A stretch of DNA of 35,631 nt from Gammaproteobacteria bacterium (GTDB taxonomy: Bacteria; Pseudomonadota; Gammaproteobacteria; Steroidobacterales; Steroidobacteraceae), in the NCBI GenBank assembly GCA_025358295.1, contig JANYJY010000039.1:1-35631 (forward strand). Reading direction: 5' to 3'. The position numbers were made by a program, and so were the translations under genes. The notes under the pieces are model-generated. The model made no database searches and was not told the origin of the DNA. It saw only the letters and a list, made by a program, of their open reading frames with translations. The first letter of the stretch is position 1; each line of letters starts with the position of its first letter. Shown one piece after another: positions 1 through 8,361 of this stretch.

Positions 1-103
1 CTACGTTCCCAATACGGCGCGGCAAATGCCGCTCGAATATGCCCTTTCCAACTCGTTTGGGTTCGGTGGCACCAACGGTTCGCTCATTTTCCGCCGATCT
101 TGA
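1..103 (+). CDS. fabF: 3-oxoacyl-ACP synthase II (KAS II), C-terminal end only
   Basis: Read from base 2, the frame gives 33 codons and a TGA at 101-103. The peptide includes [16 protein letters not shown], the signature C-terminal tail of FabF-type condensing enzymes, whose NxFGFGGxN loop lies near the active site. FabF elongates acyl-ACP in type II fatty acid synthesis in the cytoplasm. The gene is cut by the window edge. The order fabF followed by pabB/pabC, mltG, tmk, holB and pilZ is common in gammaproteobacteria, which supports the call. The following pabB frame overlaps this tail in another reading frame. Confidence 0.9.
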   Translation, partial: YVPNTARQMPLEYALSNSFGFGGTNGSLIFRRS

Positions 104-1436
104 GCCGCTGACCCTCGTCGAGAGGTTTCCGGCGGCCTATCCGGGACTGCTCGAGAGCGGCGCCGGCATGGCTAAGCTAAGCAGCGGCAGTCGCTTCGAC
201 ATCCTCCCCATGGCAGACGGCGAGTGCCTGCGTCTGGACGCGGATGGCCGATTACACGGACCGCACGCCGCAGACGGGGGATTTCTCAACGCTCTGGAAA
301 AATGGTGGACCGCGCTGCGCGTGCCCGAGACGGCATCCCCCTTGCCCTTTACCGGCGGATGGCTGCTGTACCTTGGCTACGAAGTGGCGGCGGAAATTGA
401 GCCGCGACTACGCTTGCCGCGCAGTAGCGACCCGATTTCCGCGCTGGCGATACGTACGCCGGCGGCGTGGATTCGCGACCGAGCCACGGGCCAAGCCTGG
501 CTGATCGCCGAAGCCGGGTTCGAGGCGCTGATCGACGAGTTCGAGCAGCGTGTGCGCGACTTGGGCGCGTCGCGCCCCGCGTCCGGCGCCGCCTTTCGCA
601 TTGAAGAGGACCGGCCCGAGGCCTTTCTGCGAGCCGTGCGCAGTGGACTCGAATACATCGCCGCCGGCGACGTCTATCAAACCAATTTGTCACGTGGCTG
701 GCAGGGTCGCTCCACGACGGCGGTCGACCCCGTCGAGGTCTACAAGCGCCTGCGTGCCACCAATCCCAGTCCGTTTGCGGCGCTGCTGCGCCGCGGCGAT
801 TTCGCCTTGCTGAGTTCTTCGCCGGAACGCCTGGTATCCATCCGCGGCAATTGCGTATCGACGCGTCCGATCGCGGGCACCCGGCCGCGCGGCGCCACTG
901 CTGAGCGAGATGCGGTGCTGATCCGGTCGCTCTTGGACAATGAGAAAGAGCGTGCCGAACATGTGATGTTGATCGACTTGGAGCGAAACGACTTGGGACG
1001 CGTGTGCGCCGGCGGTTCGGTGCACGTCGACGAATACATGAGCGTTGAAACCTACGCGCACGTGCATCACATCGTTTCCAATGTCAGCGGGCGATTGCGC
1101 GCGGACGTGTCGCCGGTTGCAGTCATACGCGCACTGTTTCCAGGCGGCACCATTACGGGTTGCCCCAAGGTTCGCTGCATGGAAATCATCGCCGAGCTCG
1201 AAGGCGTGGGGCGCGGCGCCTATACCGGGTCCATCGGCTATTTGAACCGCGACGGCAGCTGCGATCTGAATATTCTGATTCGCACCATCACCGCGCAGGC
1301 AGGCTTGTATAAATTCCGCGCCGGCGCGGGTATCGTGGCGGACTCCGATCCGGCGCAGGAATTGGCCGAGACGCGCGCCAAGGCTGAGGGTCTGTTGCGC
1401 GCGCTGGTGGAGCAGCCTCCGGTGGCGCCGCCTTGA
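39..1436 (+). CDS. pabB: Aminodeoxychorismate synthase component I
   Basis: PabB converts chorismate plus ammonia to 4-amino-4-deoxychorismate for folate synthesis, normally with the glutaminase PabA, which is not in this window. The protein is up to 465 residues. It has an N-terminal Anth_synt_I-like part ([10 protein letters not shown] around residues 106-115) and a C-terminal chorismate-binding domain with [39 protein letters not shown] and [10 protein letters not shown]. The neighbouring pabC favours PabB over TrpE or a salicylate synthase. One oddity is that the E. coli PabB PIKGT lysine is alanine here (PIAGT). The start is uncertain: the ATG at 39 overlaps the fabF tail by 65 bases, a GTG at 66 is an alternative, and no good ribosome site is seen for either. 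The stop overlaps the pabC start region. Confidence 0.9.
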   Translation: MPFPTRLGSVAPTVRSFSADLEPLTLVERFPAAYPGLLESGAGMAKLSSGSRFDILPMADGECLRLDADGRLHGPHAADGGFLNALEKWWTALRVPETASPLPFTGGWLLYLGYEVAAEIEPRLRLPRSSDPISALAIRTPAAWIRDRATGQAWLIAEAGFEALIDEFEQRVRDLGASRPASGAAFRIEEDRPEAFLRAVRSGLEYIAAGDVYQTNLSRGWQGRSTTAVDPVEVYKRLRATNPSPFAALLRRGDFALLSSSPERLVSIRGNCVSTRPIAGTRPRGATAERDAVLIRSLLDNEKERAEHVMLIDLERNDLGRVCAGGSVHVDEYMSVETYAHVHHIVSNVSGRLRADVSPVAVIRALFPGGTITGCPKVRCMEIIAELEGVGRGAYTGSIGYLNRDGSCDLNILIRTITAQAGLYKFRAGAGIVADSDPAQELAETRAKAEGLLRALVEQPPVAPP

Positions 1437-1438
1437 GC

Positions 1439-2254
1439 ATGTGGATCAATGGCCGCAAGGGGACGACCATCGATGCTCGCGATCGCGGCCTGCAATACGG
1501 CGACGGGCTGTTCGAGACCATGCGCGTGCGTCGCGGCAGCATCCGGCTGCTGCCGCATCATCTTGAAAGGCTCGAGGAGGGTTGCCGCCGCTTGAAAATA
1601 GCGGGCCCAACCGCCACGACGCTGCGCGCCGAGCTTAAGAAAATCGTCGGCAACCGTCGCGAAGGAATTCTGAAGCTGATGGTCACCCGCGGGCCCGGGC
1701 GGCGCGGCTATCGACCGACGGGACTTGAAAAATGCACGCGTATCGTCGACCTACATTCCCTGCCACGCACCATCCTACAAGGCGCAGCGATTCCGGTGCG
1801 CGTACGGCATTGCGCTACGCCCATGGGAATCAATCCCGCGCTAGCCGGACTCAAAACCCTCAATCGCCTCGAGTCGGTCGCCGCGCGCAGCGAATGGAGC
1901 GATGAGCGGATATGGGAGGGGTTGATGGCGGACGTCGATGGAAACATCGTCTGCGGAACCATGACAAACTTGTTTTTGCGCCGCGGCTCCACGCTGATGA
2001 CGCCGCTGCTCGATCGTTGCGGCGTGGTGGGAGTGATGCGGCGCTGGATCTTGGAGACGGCGGGCGAATTGCGATTGCGCAGCGTTGAACGTCGCGTACG
2101 ATGGCCAGACTTGCGCGACGCCGAGGAGGTGTTCTTGAGCAATGCCGTCGTTGGGGTGAAGTCCGTCGGACTTATCGTGAATGGCCGTCAGCGGCTGCGG
2201 CCAACGGCGTTCGACACCGCGAGCCTGCTGCGCGAGCGGCTGGATTTATTGTGA
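1439..2254 (+). CDS. pabC: Aminodeoxychorismate lyase (PLP fold type IV)
   Basis: PabC removes pyruvate from aminodeoxychorismate to give 4-aminobenzoate, completing the step begun by PabB. The protein is about 271 residues, the usual family length. Family features include RDRGLQYGDGLFETMR near residues 16-31, the PLP-binding lysine in GLKTLNRLE (codon 1853-1855), and the phosphate-binding region around CGTMTNLF. The ATG at 1439 is preferred because it starts the protein at MWINGR, as in homologues. A TTG at 1433, overlapping the pabB stop as TTGA, is in the same frame and would add two residues. The gene is translationally coupled to pabB and to the downstream mltG. A branched-chain or D-amino-acid transaminase is less likely given the partner gene. 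Confidence 0.88.
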   Translation: MWINGRKGTTIDARDRGLQYGDGLFETMRVRRGSIRLLPHHLERLEEGCRRLKIAGPTATTLRAELKKIVGNRREGILKLMVTRGPGRRGYRPTGLEKCTRIVDLHSLPRTILQGAAIPVRVRHCATPMGINPALAGLKTLNRLESVAARSEWSDERIWEGLMADVDGNIVCGTMTNLFLRRGSTLMTPLLDRCGVVGVMRRWILETAGELRLRSVERRVRWPDLRDAEEVFLSNAVVGVKSVGLIVNGRQRLRPTAFDTASLLRERLDLL

Positions 2255-3288
2255 GGCGAGGCTGGCGGATTGGGTTGGTGTTCGGCTTGCTGTGCATTGC
2301 TGCGGTTGCGGCCGCGCTCGTTTGGTTCGGAGCGCGGAGTCTCGATGAGCCCATGCGGCTCGCGGCGCCGGTTCGGTTCAAGGTGGTCCCGGGGACGAGC
2401 TTTGCCCGGCTCGCGGCCGGGCTGGCTTCGCAAGGCGTGATCGCCAACCCGCGCGCCTGGGTGCTGTACGCTCGATGGTCGCATTTGGCGCCCGCGGTCA
2501 AGGCGGGCGAATACGAGATCCAACCCGGAACCACGCCGCGCGAGCTGTTGACGAAATTGGTAAACGGCCAGGTGTTGCTGCACTCTTTCACCATAGTGGA
2601 TGGCTGGAGAGTGCAGGATATGTTGACCGCGCTACGGCGCAATTCGGATATCGTCGCCAGCCTCGGCGACAAGGCGCCCAATCTCATGGCGAAACTGGGC
2701 GAGCCGGGCGCCAATCCCGAAGGCCAATTTCTGCCCGAGACCTACCGGTTCATGGGTGGCACCACGGATCTGGAAGTGCTGCGCCAGGCCCATGCCGCGC
2801 TGGTCAAGGAACTGGCCGATGCGTGGAGGGATCGTGAGCCGGGGTTGCCGCTGCGCGATTCGCACGAGCTGTTGATCATGGCGTCCATCGTTCAAAAGGA
2901 GAGCGGACTGCCGCAAGAACTGGGGCGTATTGCCGGCCTTTACCTGCATCGCCTCGCCATCGGCATGCGACTGCAGGCGGATCCCACGGTCATCTATGGT
3001 TTGGGCGATGCGTACGACGGCGATATTCGAACCGCGGACTTGCGCGCCGATACCCCGTACAACACCTACACGCGCGTCGGGATGCCGCCGACGCCCATAG
3101 CCTTGGCGAGCGCGGCGGTGATCCGTGCGACCGCGCATCCGGAGAAGACCGATGCGGTGTACTTTGTTGCCTCAACCAAGGGCGATGGCAGCCACGTATT
3201 TTCGGCAACGCTCGAGGCGCACAATGCGGCGGTTGCCTCCTATGTGACGCATCAGCGCAAGAAAGCGGCGGGGGACAAAGTCCGATGA
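2251..3288 (+). CDS. mltG: Endolytic murein transglycosylase MltG (YceG-like)
   Basis: MltG is an inner-membrane enzyme that cuts nascent peptidoglycan glycan strands and helps set strand length. The GTG at 2251 overlaps the pabC stop as GTGA and gives 345 residues. It is chosen over a longer frame from 2101 because that extension lies wholly inside pabC. After a basic start (RRGW) comes one membrane segment (about residues 5-26, IGLVFGLLCIAAVAAALVWF). A LysM-like/YceG region follows, then the catalytic segment MASIVQKESG with the proposed catalytic glutamate at residue 217, close to E. coli Glu218. The motif ADPTVIYGLG and the NTYTRVGMPPTPI stretch are also typical. The gene sits in the conserved pabC-mltG-tmk arrangement, and its stop overlaps the tmk ATG. 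Confidence 0.92.
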   Translation: MRRGWRIGLVFGLLCIAAVAAALVWFGARSLDEPMRLAAPVRFKVVPGTSFARLAAGLASQGVIANPRAWVLYARWSHLAPAVKAGEYEIQPGTTPRELLTKLVNGQVLLHSFTIVDGWRVQDMLTALRRNSDIVASLGDKAPNLMAKLGEPGANPEGQFLPETYRFMGGTTDLEVLRQAHAALVKELADAWRDREPGLPLRDSHELLIMASIVQKESGLPQELGRIAGLYLHRLAIGMRLQADPTVIYGLGDAYDGDIRTADLRADTPYNTYTRVGMPPTPIALASAAVIRATAHPEKTDAVYFVASTKGDGSHVFSATLEAHNAAVASYVTHQRKKAAGDKVR

Positions 3289-3929
3289 ACGAGAACAGGG
3301 GTCGGTTTCTGACCATCGAGGGAATCGAAGGTGTCGGCAAATCGACCCAAGTGGCGCGGCTGTCTCAAGCGTTGAGCGAGCGTGGCATCGATCACGTGGT
3401 GACGCGCGAACCGGGCGGCACGCCGCTGGCGGAGAGAATCCGCGAGATTTTGCTCAACTGCCGCGATGAGGCGCTGCCGCCAGTCGCGGAACTGCTGCTC
3501 ATGTTTGCCGCACGGTCCGTACACGTGAACAATCACGTGGACCCGAATCTCAAGGCAGGCCGATGGGTGGTGTGCGATCGTTTCATCGATGCCACTTACG
3601 CGTACCAGGGCGGCGGCCGACGCTTGGGCGTGGAGAGCATTCGGCAATTGGAAGCCATGGTGCTGGGCGCTCGCCGTCCTGATTTAACCTTGCTGCTGGA
3701 TGCGCCGGTGGAGCAGTCCTTGCAGCGCGCGCGGCAGCGCAATGCGGGCGCGGCCGCGGATCGCTTCGAGAGCGAACGCGTCGAATTCTTCGAACGCGTG
3801 CGCGATGCCTATCACGCGCGGGCAGCGGCCGAGCCGGATCGAATTGCGGTGATCGATGCGGCTCAATCGGCCGATGCAGTTGCCGCGGACATTCTCACAA
3901 TGCTGGAGGGGCGTGCATGGATATCCTGA
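3285..3929 (+). CDS. tmk: Thymidylate kinase (dTMP kinase)
   Basis: This enzyme phosphorylates dTMP to dTDP with ATP, an essential step of dTTP synthesis in the cytoplasm. It has 214 residues, normal for bacterial Tmk. The Walker A loop GIEGVGKST lies at residues 13-21. The thymidylate-binding REPGGT follows at about residues 44-49, the CDRFIDAT (DR[YFH]) motif at about residue 99, and an Arg-rich lid region with RARQRN near residue 147. The ATG at 3285 overlaps the mltG stop (ATGA). The end overlaps holB by 13 bases, so the two are probably co-translated. The tmk-holB pairing is standard in proteobacteria. Confidence 0.95.
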   Translation: MNENRGRFLTIEGIEGVGKSTQVARLSQALSERGIDHVVTREPGGTPLAERIREILLNCRDEALPPVAELLLMFAARSVHVNNHVDPNLKAGRWVVCDRFIDATYAYQGGGRRLGVESIRQLEAMVLGARRPDLTLLLDAPVEQSLQRARQRNAGAAADRFESERVEFFERVRDAYHARAAAEPDRIAVIDAAQSADAVAADILTMLEGRAWIS

Positions 3930-4903
3930 GTGCGGTCTCCCTGCCGTGGTTGCAGGGCGCGCAGGCGCGGCTGCGCAGCGCCCACGCCGCGCAGCGCCTG
4001 CCGCACTCCCTGTTGCTGCTGTCGATGCCCGGGTTGGGCGCGGAGCAATTGACGAATTGGATTACGGCGTTGGCCCTGTGCGAATCAACAGGCGCGCGTC
4101 CCTGCGGTGCCTGTGCGTCCTGTCTGCTATTACGCTCGGATAGTCATCCGGATTCGCATGTGGTGCGCATCGAAGAAGATGCGTCTCAAATCAAGGTGGA
4201 CCAGGTGCGTGGCCTGATCGAGTCGTTGACGCTCAAGAGCTATCGTGGCGGATACAAGGTGGGCGTCATCGAGGGTGCCGAATTGCTCAATGCGAACGGC
4301 GCGAATGCTTTCTTGAAGACCCTGGAGGAACCTACCGCGAATACCGTGCTCGTCATGATTGCGCGGCCCAGCCATCGGCTGCCTGCAACCATTGCCAGCC
4401 GCTGCTTGCGCCTGAGTTTATCGCCGCCCTCGACCCAGGACGCCATCGCATGGCTCAAGCAACGGGGCGGAGAGGGCGAGCATTCCTGGAACGCGGCCCT
4501 GGGTCTGGCCGGGGGAGCACCGCTTCTGGCCCTGGAATTGCGGACCGCCGGAGTGGCGGATCTCGATGGGGATATGCGGGAATCCTTGCAGCAGCTTGCC
4601 GGCGGAACGGTGGATGTGACCCTGCTCGCTGAGCGCTGGATGAAATCGAGCCCGGGCCTGCGTCTCACCTGGCTTGAGAACTGGATCACACAGCGCGTAC
4701 ATGCTGCCCTCGGAGCGAGTGATTCAGGTCAAAGTGCGGAACCGGTCCGCTTGCCTGCCGCTTTACTTAAGCCCAAGATAAGGGCTCTATTTGAGCTGCT
4801 GGACGCCGCCCGTGAGTTGCGCCGTCTTGCGGTGACGGGAATGAATCAACAACTAGCGCTCGAGGCCTTGCTGCTCGGTGGGCGGACGGCGTTGGGGAAT
4901 TAG
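3917..4903 (+). CDS. holB: DNA polymerase III subunit delta prime
   Basis: Delta prime is the stator of the clamp-loader complex, which loads the beta clamp at the replication fork. The 328-residue protein has the AAA+-like N-terminal domain with a degenerate P-loop region (SMPGLGAEQL). The zinc module has four cysteines (CESTGARPCGACASC), followed by the ALLNANGAN-like segment LLNANGANAFLKTLEEP and the SRC motif (TIASRCLRL) typical of clamp-loader subunits. The C-terminal helical collar domain is full length. A ribosome-binding sequence, GGAGGGG, stands at 3905-3911, just upstream of the ATG. The gene overlaps tmk and precedes pilZ by 24 bases, the usual Pseudomonas/Xanthomonas order. Confidence 0.92.
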   Translation: MDILSAVSLPWLQGAQARLRSAHAAQRLPHSLLLLSMPGLGAEQLTNWITALALCESTGARPCGACASCLLLRSDSHPDSHVVRIEEDASQIKVDQVRGLIESLTLKSYRGGYKVGVIEGAELLNANGANAFLKTLEEPTANTVLVMIARPSHRLPATIASRCLRLSLSPPSTQDAIAWLKQRGGEGEHSWNAALGLAGGAPLLALELRTAGVADLDGDMRESLQQLAGGTVDVTLLAERWMKSSPGLRLTWLENWITQRVHAALGASDSGQSAEPVRLPAALLKPKIRALFELLDAARELRRLAVTGMNQQLALEALLLGGRTALGN

Positions 4904-4927
4904 CGCTTATCGTGGGAATGGCAGGAA

Positions 4928-5278
4928 TTGCGAAGTCCAAGTAACAAACCGGGTTTGCTGACGCTGACGATCAAGGACAAGAGTGCGCTGTATCTGGCGT
5001 ATATGCCCTTCGTGAAGAACGGCGGCTTGTTCATTCCCACCAACAGCAACTATCGCTTGGGCGATGAAGTATTCATGCTGTTGAATTTAATGGGCGAGGA
5101 AGAGAAGTTGCCCGTTGCGGGCCGGGTGATCTGGATGACTCCCAAGGGTGCGCAAGGCAAGCGTACCGCGGGCATCGGCGTGCAATTCAGCGATCAAGAT
5201 CGCGGCAATACTCAAAAGAAGATCGAGAACTATCTCGCCGGTGCGCTCGGCGGAGATAAACCCACGCACACGATGTAG
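4928..5278 (+). CDS. pilZ: Type IV pilus biogenesis protein PilZ
   Basis: This is the founding, short type of PilZ protein. It acts in the cytoplasm with PilB and FimX to allow type IV pilus assembly and is generally thought not to bind c-di-GMP directly. The 116 residues cover the whole family pattern: LTIKDKSALYLAYMPFVKNG, GGLFIPTN, LGDEVFMLLNL, LPVAGRVIWMTPKGAQG, GIGVQFSD and the C-terminal PTHTM. The RxxxR c-di-GMP motif of other PilZ domains is absent, as in true PilZ. The likely start is TTG at 4928, with GGCAGGA just upstream. No in-frame ATG exists before the conserved core. It follows holB as in pseudomonads, but tatD, often next, is not present here. Confidence 0.93.
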   Translation: MRSPSNKPGLLTLTIKDKSALYLAYMPFVKNGGLFIPTNSNYRLGDEVFMLLNLMGEEEKLPVAGRVIWMTPKGAQGKRTAGIGVQFSDQDRGNTQKKIENYLAGALGGDKPTHTM

Positions 5279-5390
5279 ATTCAGGCCGACCCTGACCTAT
5301 GGGAGACCATTCGGTCCTATTCGTCATGGACTCTGCCGGCGGAGCGGCATAACACGGGTTCGCGAGCATTGCGACGTCCGTAGCCGAAAC

Positions 5391-5650
5391 CTTCTCGCAA
5401 ATGGTCGAAAAAAACATCGCGACCAACTAGAACGCATACCAGCCGGCCGGGTCCGCATCGTGCACTAAATACTCCTGTCTGGTGCCGAGGCCTACCCTTG
5501 CGCCGTTTGCGGTCTGGAATTCGCCGATCATCGATCCCCCGCGCCCGCAGTTCCGCCTGGTCGTGTCGAACTCGTAGAGCGTGTATTATTTGGATGCCTG
5601 CGGGCGCGAGCTCGCGAGGTCATCCGCGACTTGGAGTAAGGTGACAGTTA
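5391..5650 (-). pseudogene. Decayed reading frame, possibly surface-adhesin-E-like protein
   Basis: The 371 bases between pilZ and the acyltransferase contain no intact gene. On the minus strand one frame reads as protein-like sequence through two stops (TAA at 5586-5588 and TAG at 5427-5429). It runs TVTLLQVADDLASSRPQ, stop, YTLYEFDTTRRNCGRGG, MIGEFQTANGARVGLG, YLVHDADPAGWYAF, stop, LVAMFFSTICEK. The pattern YEFD...C, then W followed by a hydrophobic stretch and a late IC, resembles the C-terminal half of surface-adhesin protein E-like periplasmic proteins. No start codon with a ribosome site is seen. The upstream end runs into the acyltransferase gene. The family assignment is a guess from pattern. 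The observation of coding-like sequence with stops is direct. I see nothing clear in 5279-5390. Confidence 0.35.
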
Positions 5651-6894
5651 TGGGCTTCCGCTGCCGCCGCTCGATACGAATTCTCCCGGGTATGCGCGTG
5701 AATTTCAGCAAGCGCGGCGTATCGGCCAGCGAATTAACGCCGCCTTCTTCTCAGTCAAATCAATTAGAGAAAAACTATTCAGATAATCCCAGGGCGTTCG
5801 TGACATTGGATGGGCTACGCGGAATTGCGGCGCTCATGATTGCGGCGCGTCACGCTCCCCTCACTTGGCAAGCAGGAGTTCCCACCGGTCCACTCCTACA
5901 GAGTTATCTTGCGGTCGATTTTTTCTTTGTACTGAGCGGATTTGTACTTGCCTATGCATATGGGGATCGATTTTCGATCGATCTATCTACGCGCCAATTC
6001 ATGATTATAAGGCTGATCCGCCTCTACCCGCTTTATCTGTTAGCGTGGTTGTTTTCTGTGGTTTTACTCATTCCCGGCTTACACTCGCATTGGGCGTATG
6101 CCCATACAACCCTGTTGAATTCGCCGTTCGCCTTACTGTTTCTTCCGACCCCTTCCATACACAGCGAAGACGATTTGTTTCCGATGAATAGTCCAGCATG
6201 GTCCTTGTTCTTTGAACTCATCGCCAGTTACGCGTTTGGGTTGGCTGGACGGCATCTAAGAATACGGATGTTGGTGGCGGGTGCAGCTGCGGCTGCTTTG
6301 ATGCTAACGCTTGCGGTCTCTTTGGGCTGGTTCGGGTTTGGCACAGGACACGGCGCAATGGATGCTGGAGTAAATTGGCGTTCTTTCGGCGCAGGCTTCG
6401 CTCGCGTCGCTTATTCATTTACTGCAGGAGTGCTGGTTTTTCGGCTGTGGAAAATAAATCCGCCCACGATCCGCCTGTCCCCCGTGATCTTACTAGCAGC
6501 GCTGTGCGGGGTTCTTCTGGCTCAGCCTCCGGCAAGATTTCAAGCTATATTCGATCTTTCGATGACGCTCATTGTGTTCCCTGGTTTGGTCTACATTGCC
6601 GCGAGCAGTGTTCCAAGCAAACGCACGATCGCCGTGTTGGCTTGGCTCGGGGGAATCTCCTATGGCGTTTACGTGCTGCAAATGCCGCTATTCAATTTTC
6701 TCACACGCGTGGTCGCGCACACTGTCGGCAGTAAGGCCGCTCCGTCTCTTTTTTGGGGTTGTGCATTCGTCGCCTTTGTCGTAGCTGCGACGGTTTTCGC
6801 CGACGAATATGTTGACCGACCGACCCGACGTGTAATGACGCGGCTCGTAAAGCAAACCGGTTGGTTCAACCGAGCGTCCAACTCCGCATCTTGA
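5650..6894 (+). CDS. Acyltransferase family 3 membrane protein (OafA/YrhL-like)
   Basis: Members of this family transfer acetyl or other acyl groups across or at the inner membrane onto sugars such as O-antigen or exopolysaccharide. The substrate here cannot be read. The protein begins its conserved domain at FVTLDGLRGIAALMIAARHA, with the family Arg and His, followed by DFFFVLSGFVLAYAY, RLIRLYPLYLLAW and about ten hydrophobic segments, ending in a basic tail. The start at 5650 is chosen because GGAGTAAGGTG lies just upstream. ATG 5692 or a longer GTG at 5581 are alternatives. Base composition is unlike its neighbours: sampled lines between 5941 and 6120 are about 43-48% GC, against about 60% in tmk. 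This suggests horizontal acquisition. It stands alone, convergent with the next gene. Confidence 0.85.
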   Translation: MGFRCRRSIRILPGMRVNFSKRGVSASELTPPSSQSNQLEKNYSDNPRAFVTLDGLRGIAALMIAARHAPLTWQAGVPTGPLLQSYLAVDFFFVLSGFVLAYAYGDRFSIDLSTRQFMIIRLIRLYPLYLLAWLFSVVLLIPGLHSHWAYAHTTLLNSPFALLFLPTPSIHSEDDLFPMNSPAWSLFFELIASYAFGLAGRHLRIRMLVAGAAAAALMLTLAVSLGWFGFGTGHGAMDAGVNWRSFGAGFARVAYSFTAGVLVFRLWKINPPTIRLSPVILLAALCGVLLAQPPARFQAIFDLSMTLIVFPGLVYIAASSVPSKRTIAVLAWLGGISYGVYVLQMPLFNFLTRVVAHTVGSKAAPSLFWGCAFVAFVVAATVFADEYVDRPTRRVMTRLVKQTGWFNRASNSAS

Positions 6895-6951
6895 GCGTTG
6901 CGGGTTCTCGCCCTCGCGCATCATGGCACGCAAATATATCGCGGCTCGCGG

Positions 6952-7185
6952 CTATCGGGCCGGTGTCTGCGGCAATGCCTCGATGTATACCGATTGAACC
7001 GGCGGCGGCTTAGGCTTTGGGGCGCGCATCACCGACCAGACGAAGTACACGGCCAGCAGGAAAGCCACAATCCAGAAGGCGATCGCGAGAGGGCGGTATT
7101 CCTCCGCCATGCTCTTGGCTTTGTATTCCTTGAGATCGCCCGGCTGCGGGCCGTTGGGTTCTTCCCCGCGAAATACTCTAGGCAC
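6952..7185 (-). CDS. Small single-span membrane protein of unknown function
   Basis: I do not recognise this 77-residue protein. It has a polar N-terminus, then one strongly hydrophobic segment (LAIAFWIVAFLLAVYFVWSV, about residues 33-52) and a short proline/lysine-rich tail (RAPKPKPPPVQ). This predicts an inner-membrane anchor with a small soluble tail. It starts with GTG at 7185, with GAGG a little upstream. An internal ATG at 7110 would keep the membrane segment. It lies 6 bases after the stop of the cyclic-nucleotide/rhodanese gene on the same strand, so the two are probably one transcript and may work together. Confidence 0.6.
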   Translation of the reverse strand: MPRVFRGEEPNGPQPGDLKEYKAKSMAEEYRPLAIAFWIVAFLLAVYFVWSVMRAPKPKPPPVQSVYIEALPQTPAR

Positions 7186-7191
7186 TCTGCA

Positions 7192-8256
7192 TCAACCTCG
7201 GTTTGAGCGGGCAGCCTCGGTGGCGGCGAGTCCGCCCTTCAATACGTAGGCTTCGAAGCCGCGCTCGCTCAGGATATAAGCGGCGGCTGAACTGCGGCGG
7301 CCCGTGTCGCAGCACACCACGTACTGAGTGTTCTTATCGAGGGCATTGAGCTTCAGGCGAATGAAATACAGTGGAATGTTCACGGCGCCATCGATGCGGA
7401 AATTCTGAAATTCGCTGGGCAGCCGCACGTCCAGCCACTTGCCGCCCTTGGCGACGATTTCCTTGGCCTTGTCCTGATCGACCCACTGCAACAGAGGCTC
7501 GTTGAGCAGAGTCTGAAAATCGTTTTTGCCCAGACGCATGAGCGTGCCTTCGGCCGACATGGTCACCGTGGCGTTGCGCTTCGCTTCGGCAATCAGCGCT
7601 TCCTCGCCGAAACTATCGCCGGGGCCCAGCTCGGCCAGCTTGATACCTTCCTTGTTGAGCGGGGTCTCGCGCGTGACGACGCACTTTCCCGCCACGACCA
7701 CGTAGAAATAATCGCCTTCCGTGCCTTGCTTGATGACCACATCGCCGAGACGGTAGTTGATGCGCTGCATGCGCATGAAGATGGCCTGGATATTGGCGGG
7801 CGGGATGCGGTGAAAGGCCTTGGTCTGCAGCAGCGTGGTCATCCAGTCGCCGGTCACATCGAGGCCGTCGCCGCGCAGTTCGGCTACTTCGTACTGGCCG
7901 GTTTGGTCCCAGGTCAGAAGCACGTCGAGCAGATCGCTGTCGATCATGATGTATTCGAGGTCGCCCGCGGCGCGGGCGGTAAACTTTCGCGGCAGGCCGG
8001 GCGCGAGCGCCGCGCGCGCCTCCGGCGTGCCGGAGCGAATGGAGCCGATGAGTTTGTCGTCCTGACGCAGCTCCACATGCCCCGAAACGAGATAGAAAGT
8101 GCGCTTGTCAGTATCGCCTTCCTTGAACAGAACGCGGCCGGCGCCTATTTCGCGAATGTGGGTCTTGCGGGCGAGCGCGTGCAGGTTCTCGGCTTTCAGG
8201 CCGTCGAGCGGCGAGAAAGTCCTGAGTATTGCAAGATCTAGAGGTCGTTCATCCAT
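7192..8256 (-). CDS. Cyclic-nucleotide-binding and rhodanese domain fusion protein
   Basis: About 354 residues with three parts. A first cNMP-binding-like domain (about residues 8-120) contains KEGDTDKRTFYLVSGHVEL. A second cNMP domain (about 140-255) has GDSFGEEALIAEAKRNATV, which resembles the phosphate-binding cassette. A C-terminal rhodanese domain (about 260-350) has LDVRLPSEF, GAVNIPL and the active loop CCDTGRRSSAAAYIL with the catalytic-type cysteine. No HTH domain is present, so this is not a Crp-like transcription factor. The role is unknown, and a sulfur-transfer or redox activity gated by a nucleotide is only inference. ATG at 8256 is preferred to a TTG three bases earlier. Neighbours are the small membrane protein downstream and the beta-oxidation enzyme 105 bases upstream. 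Confidence 0.85.
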   Translation of the reverse strand: MDERPLDLAILRTFSPLDGLKAENLHALARKTHIREIGAGRVLFKEGDTDKRTFYLVSGHVELRQDDKLIGSIRSGTPEARAALAPGLPRKFTARAAGDLEYIMIDSDLLDVLLTWDQTGQYEVAELRGDGLDVTGDWMTTLLQTKAFHRIPPANIQAIFMRMQRINYRLGDVVIKQGTEGDYFYVVVAGKCVVTRETPLNKEGIKLAELGPGDSFGEEALIAEAKRNATVTMSAEGTLMRLGKNDFQTLLNEPLLQWVDQDKAKEIVAKGGKWLDVRLPSEFQNFRIDGAVNIPLYFIRLKLNALDKNTQYVVCCDTGRRSSAAAYILSERGFEAYVLKGGLAATEAARSNRG

Positions 8257-8361
8257 CAATCTGTACGCCGCGGCTGGGGATCAACCCTATGATTTTGGCT
8301 GGGAATCCTACCATACAGGACGGTCAATCCGACCACGTAGTGGGTCACAGAGAGGCCCGGA

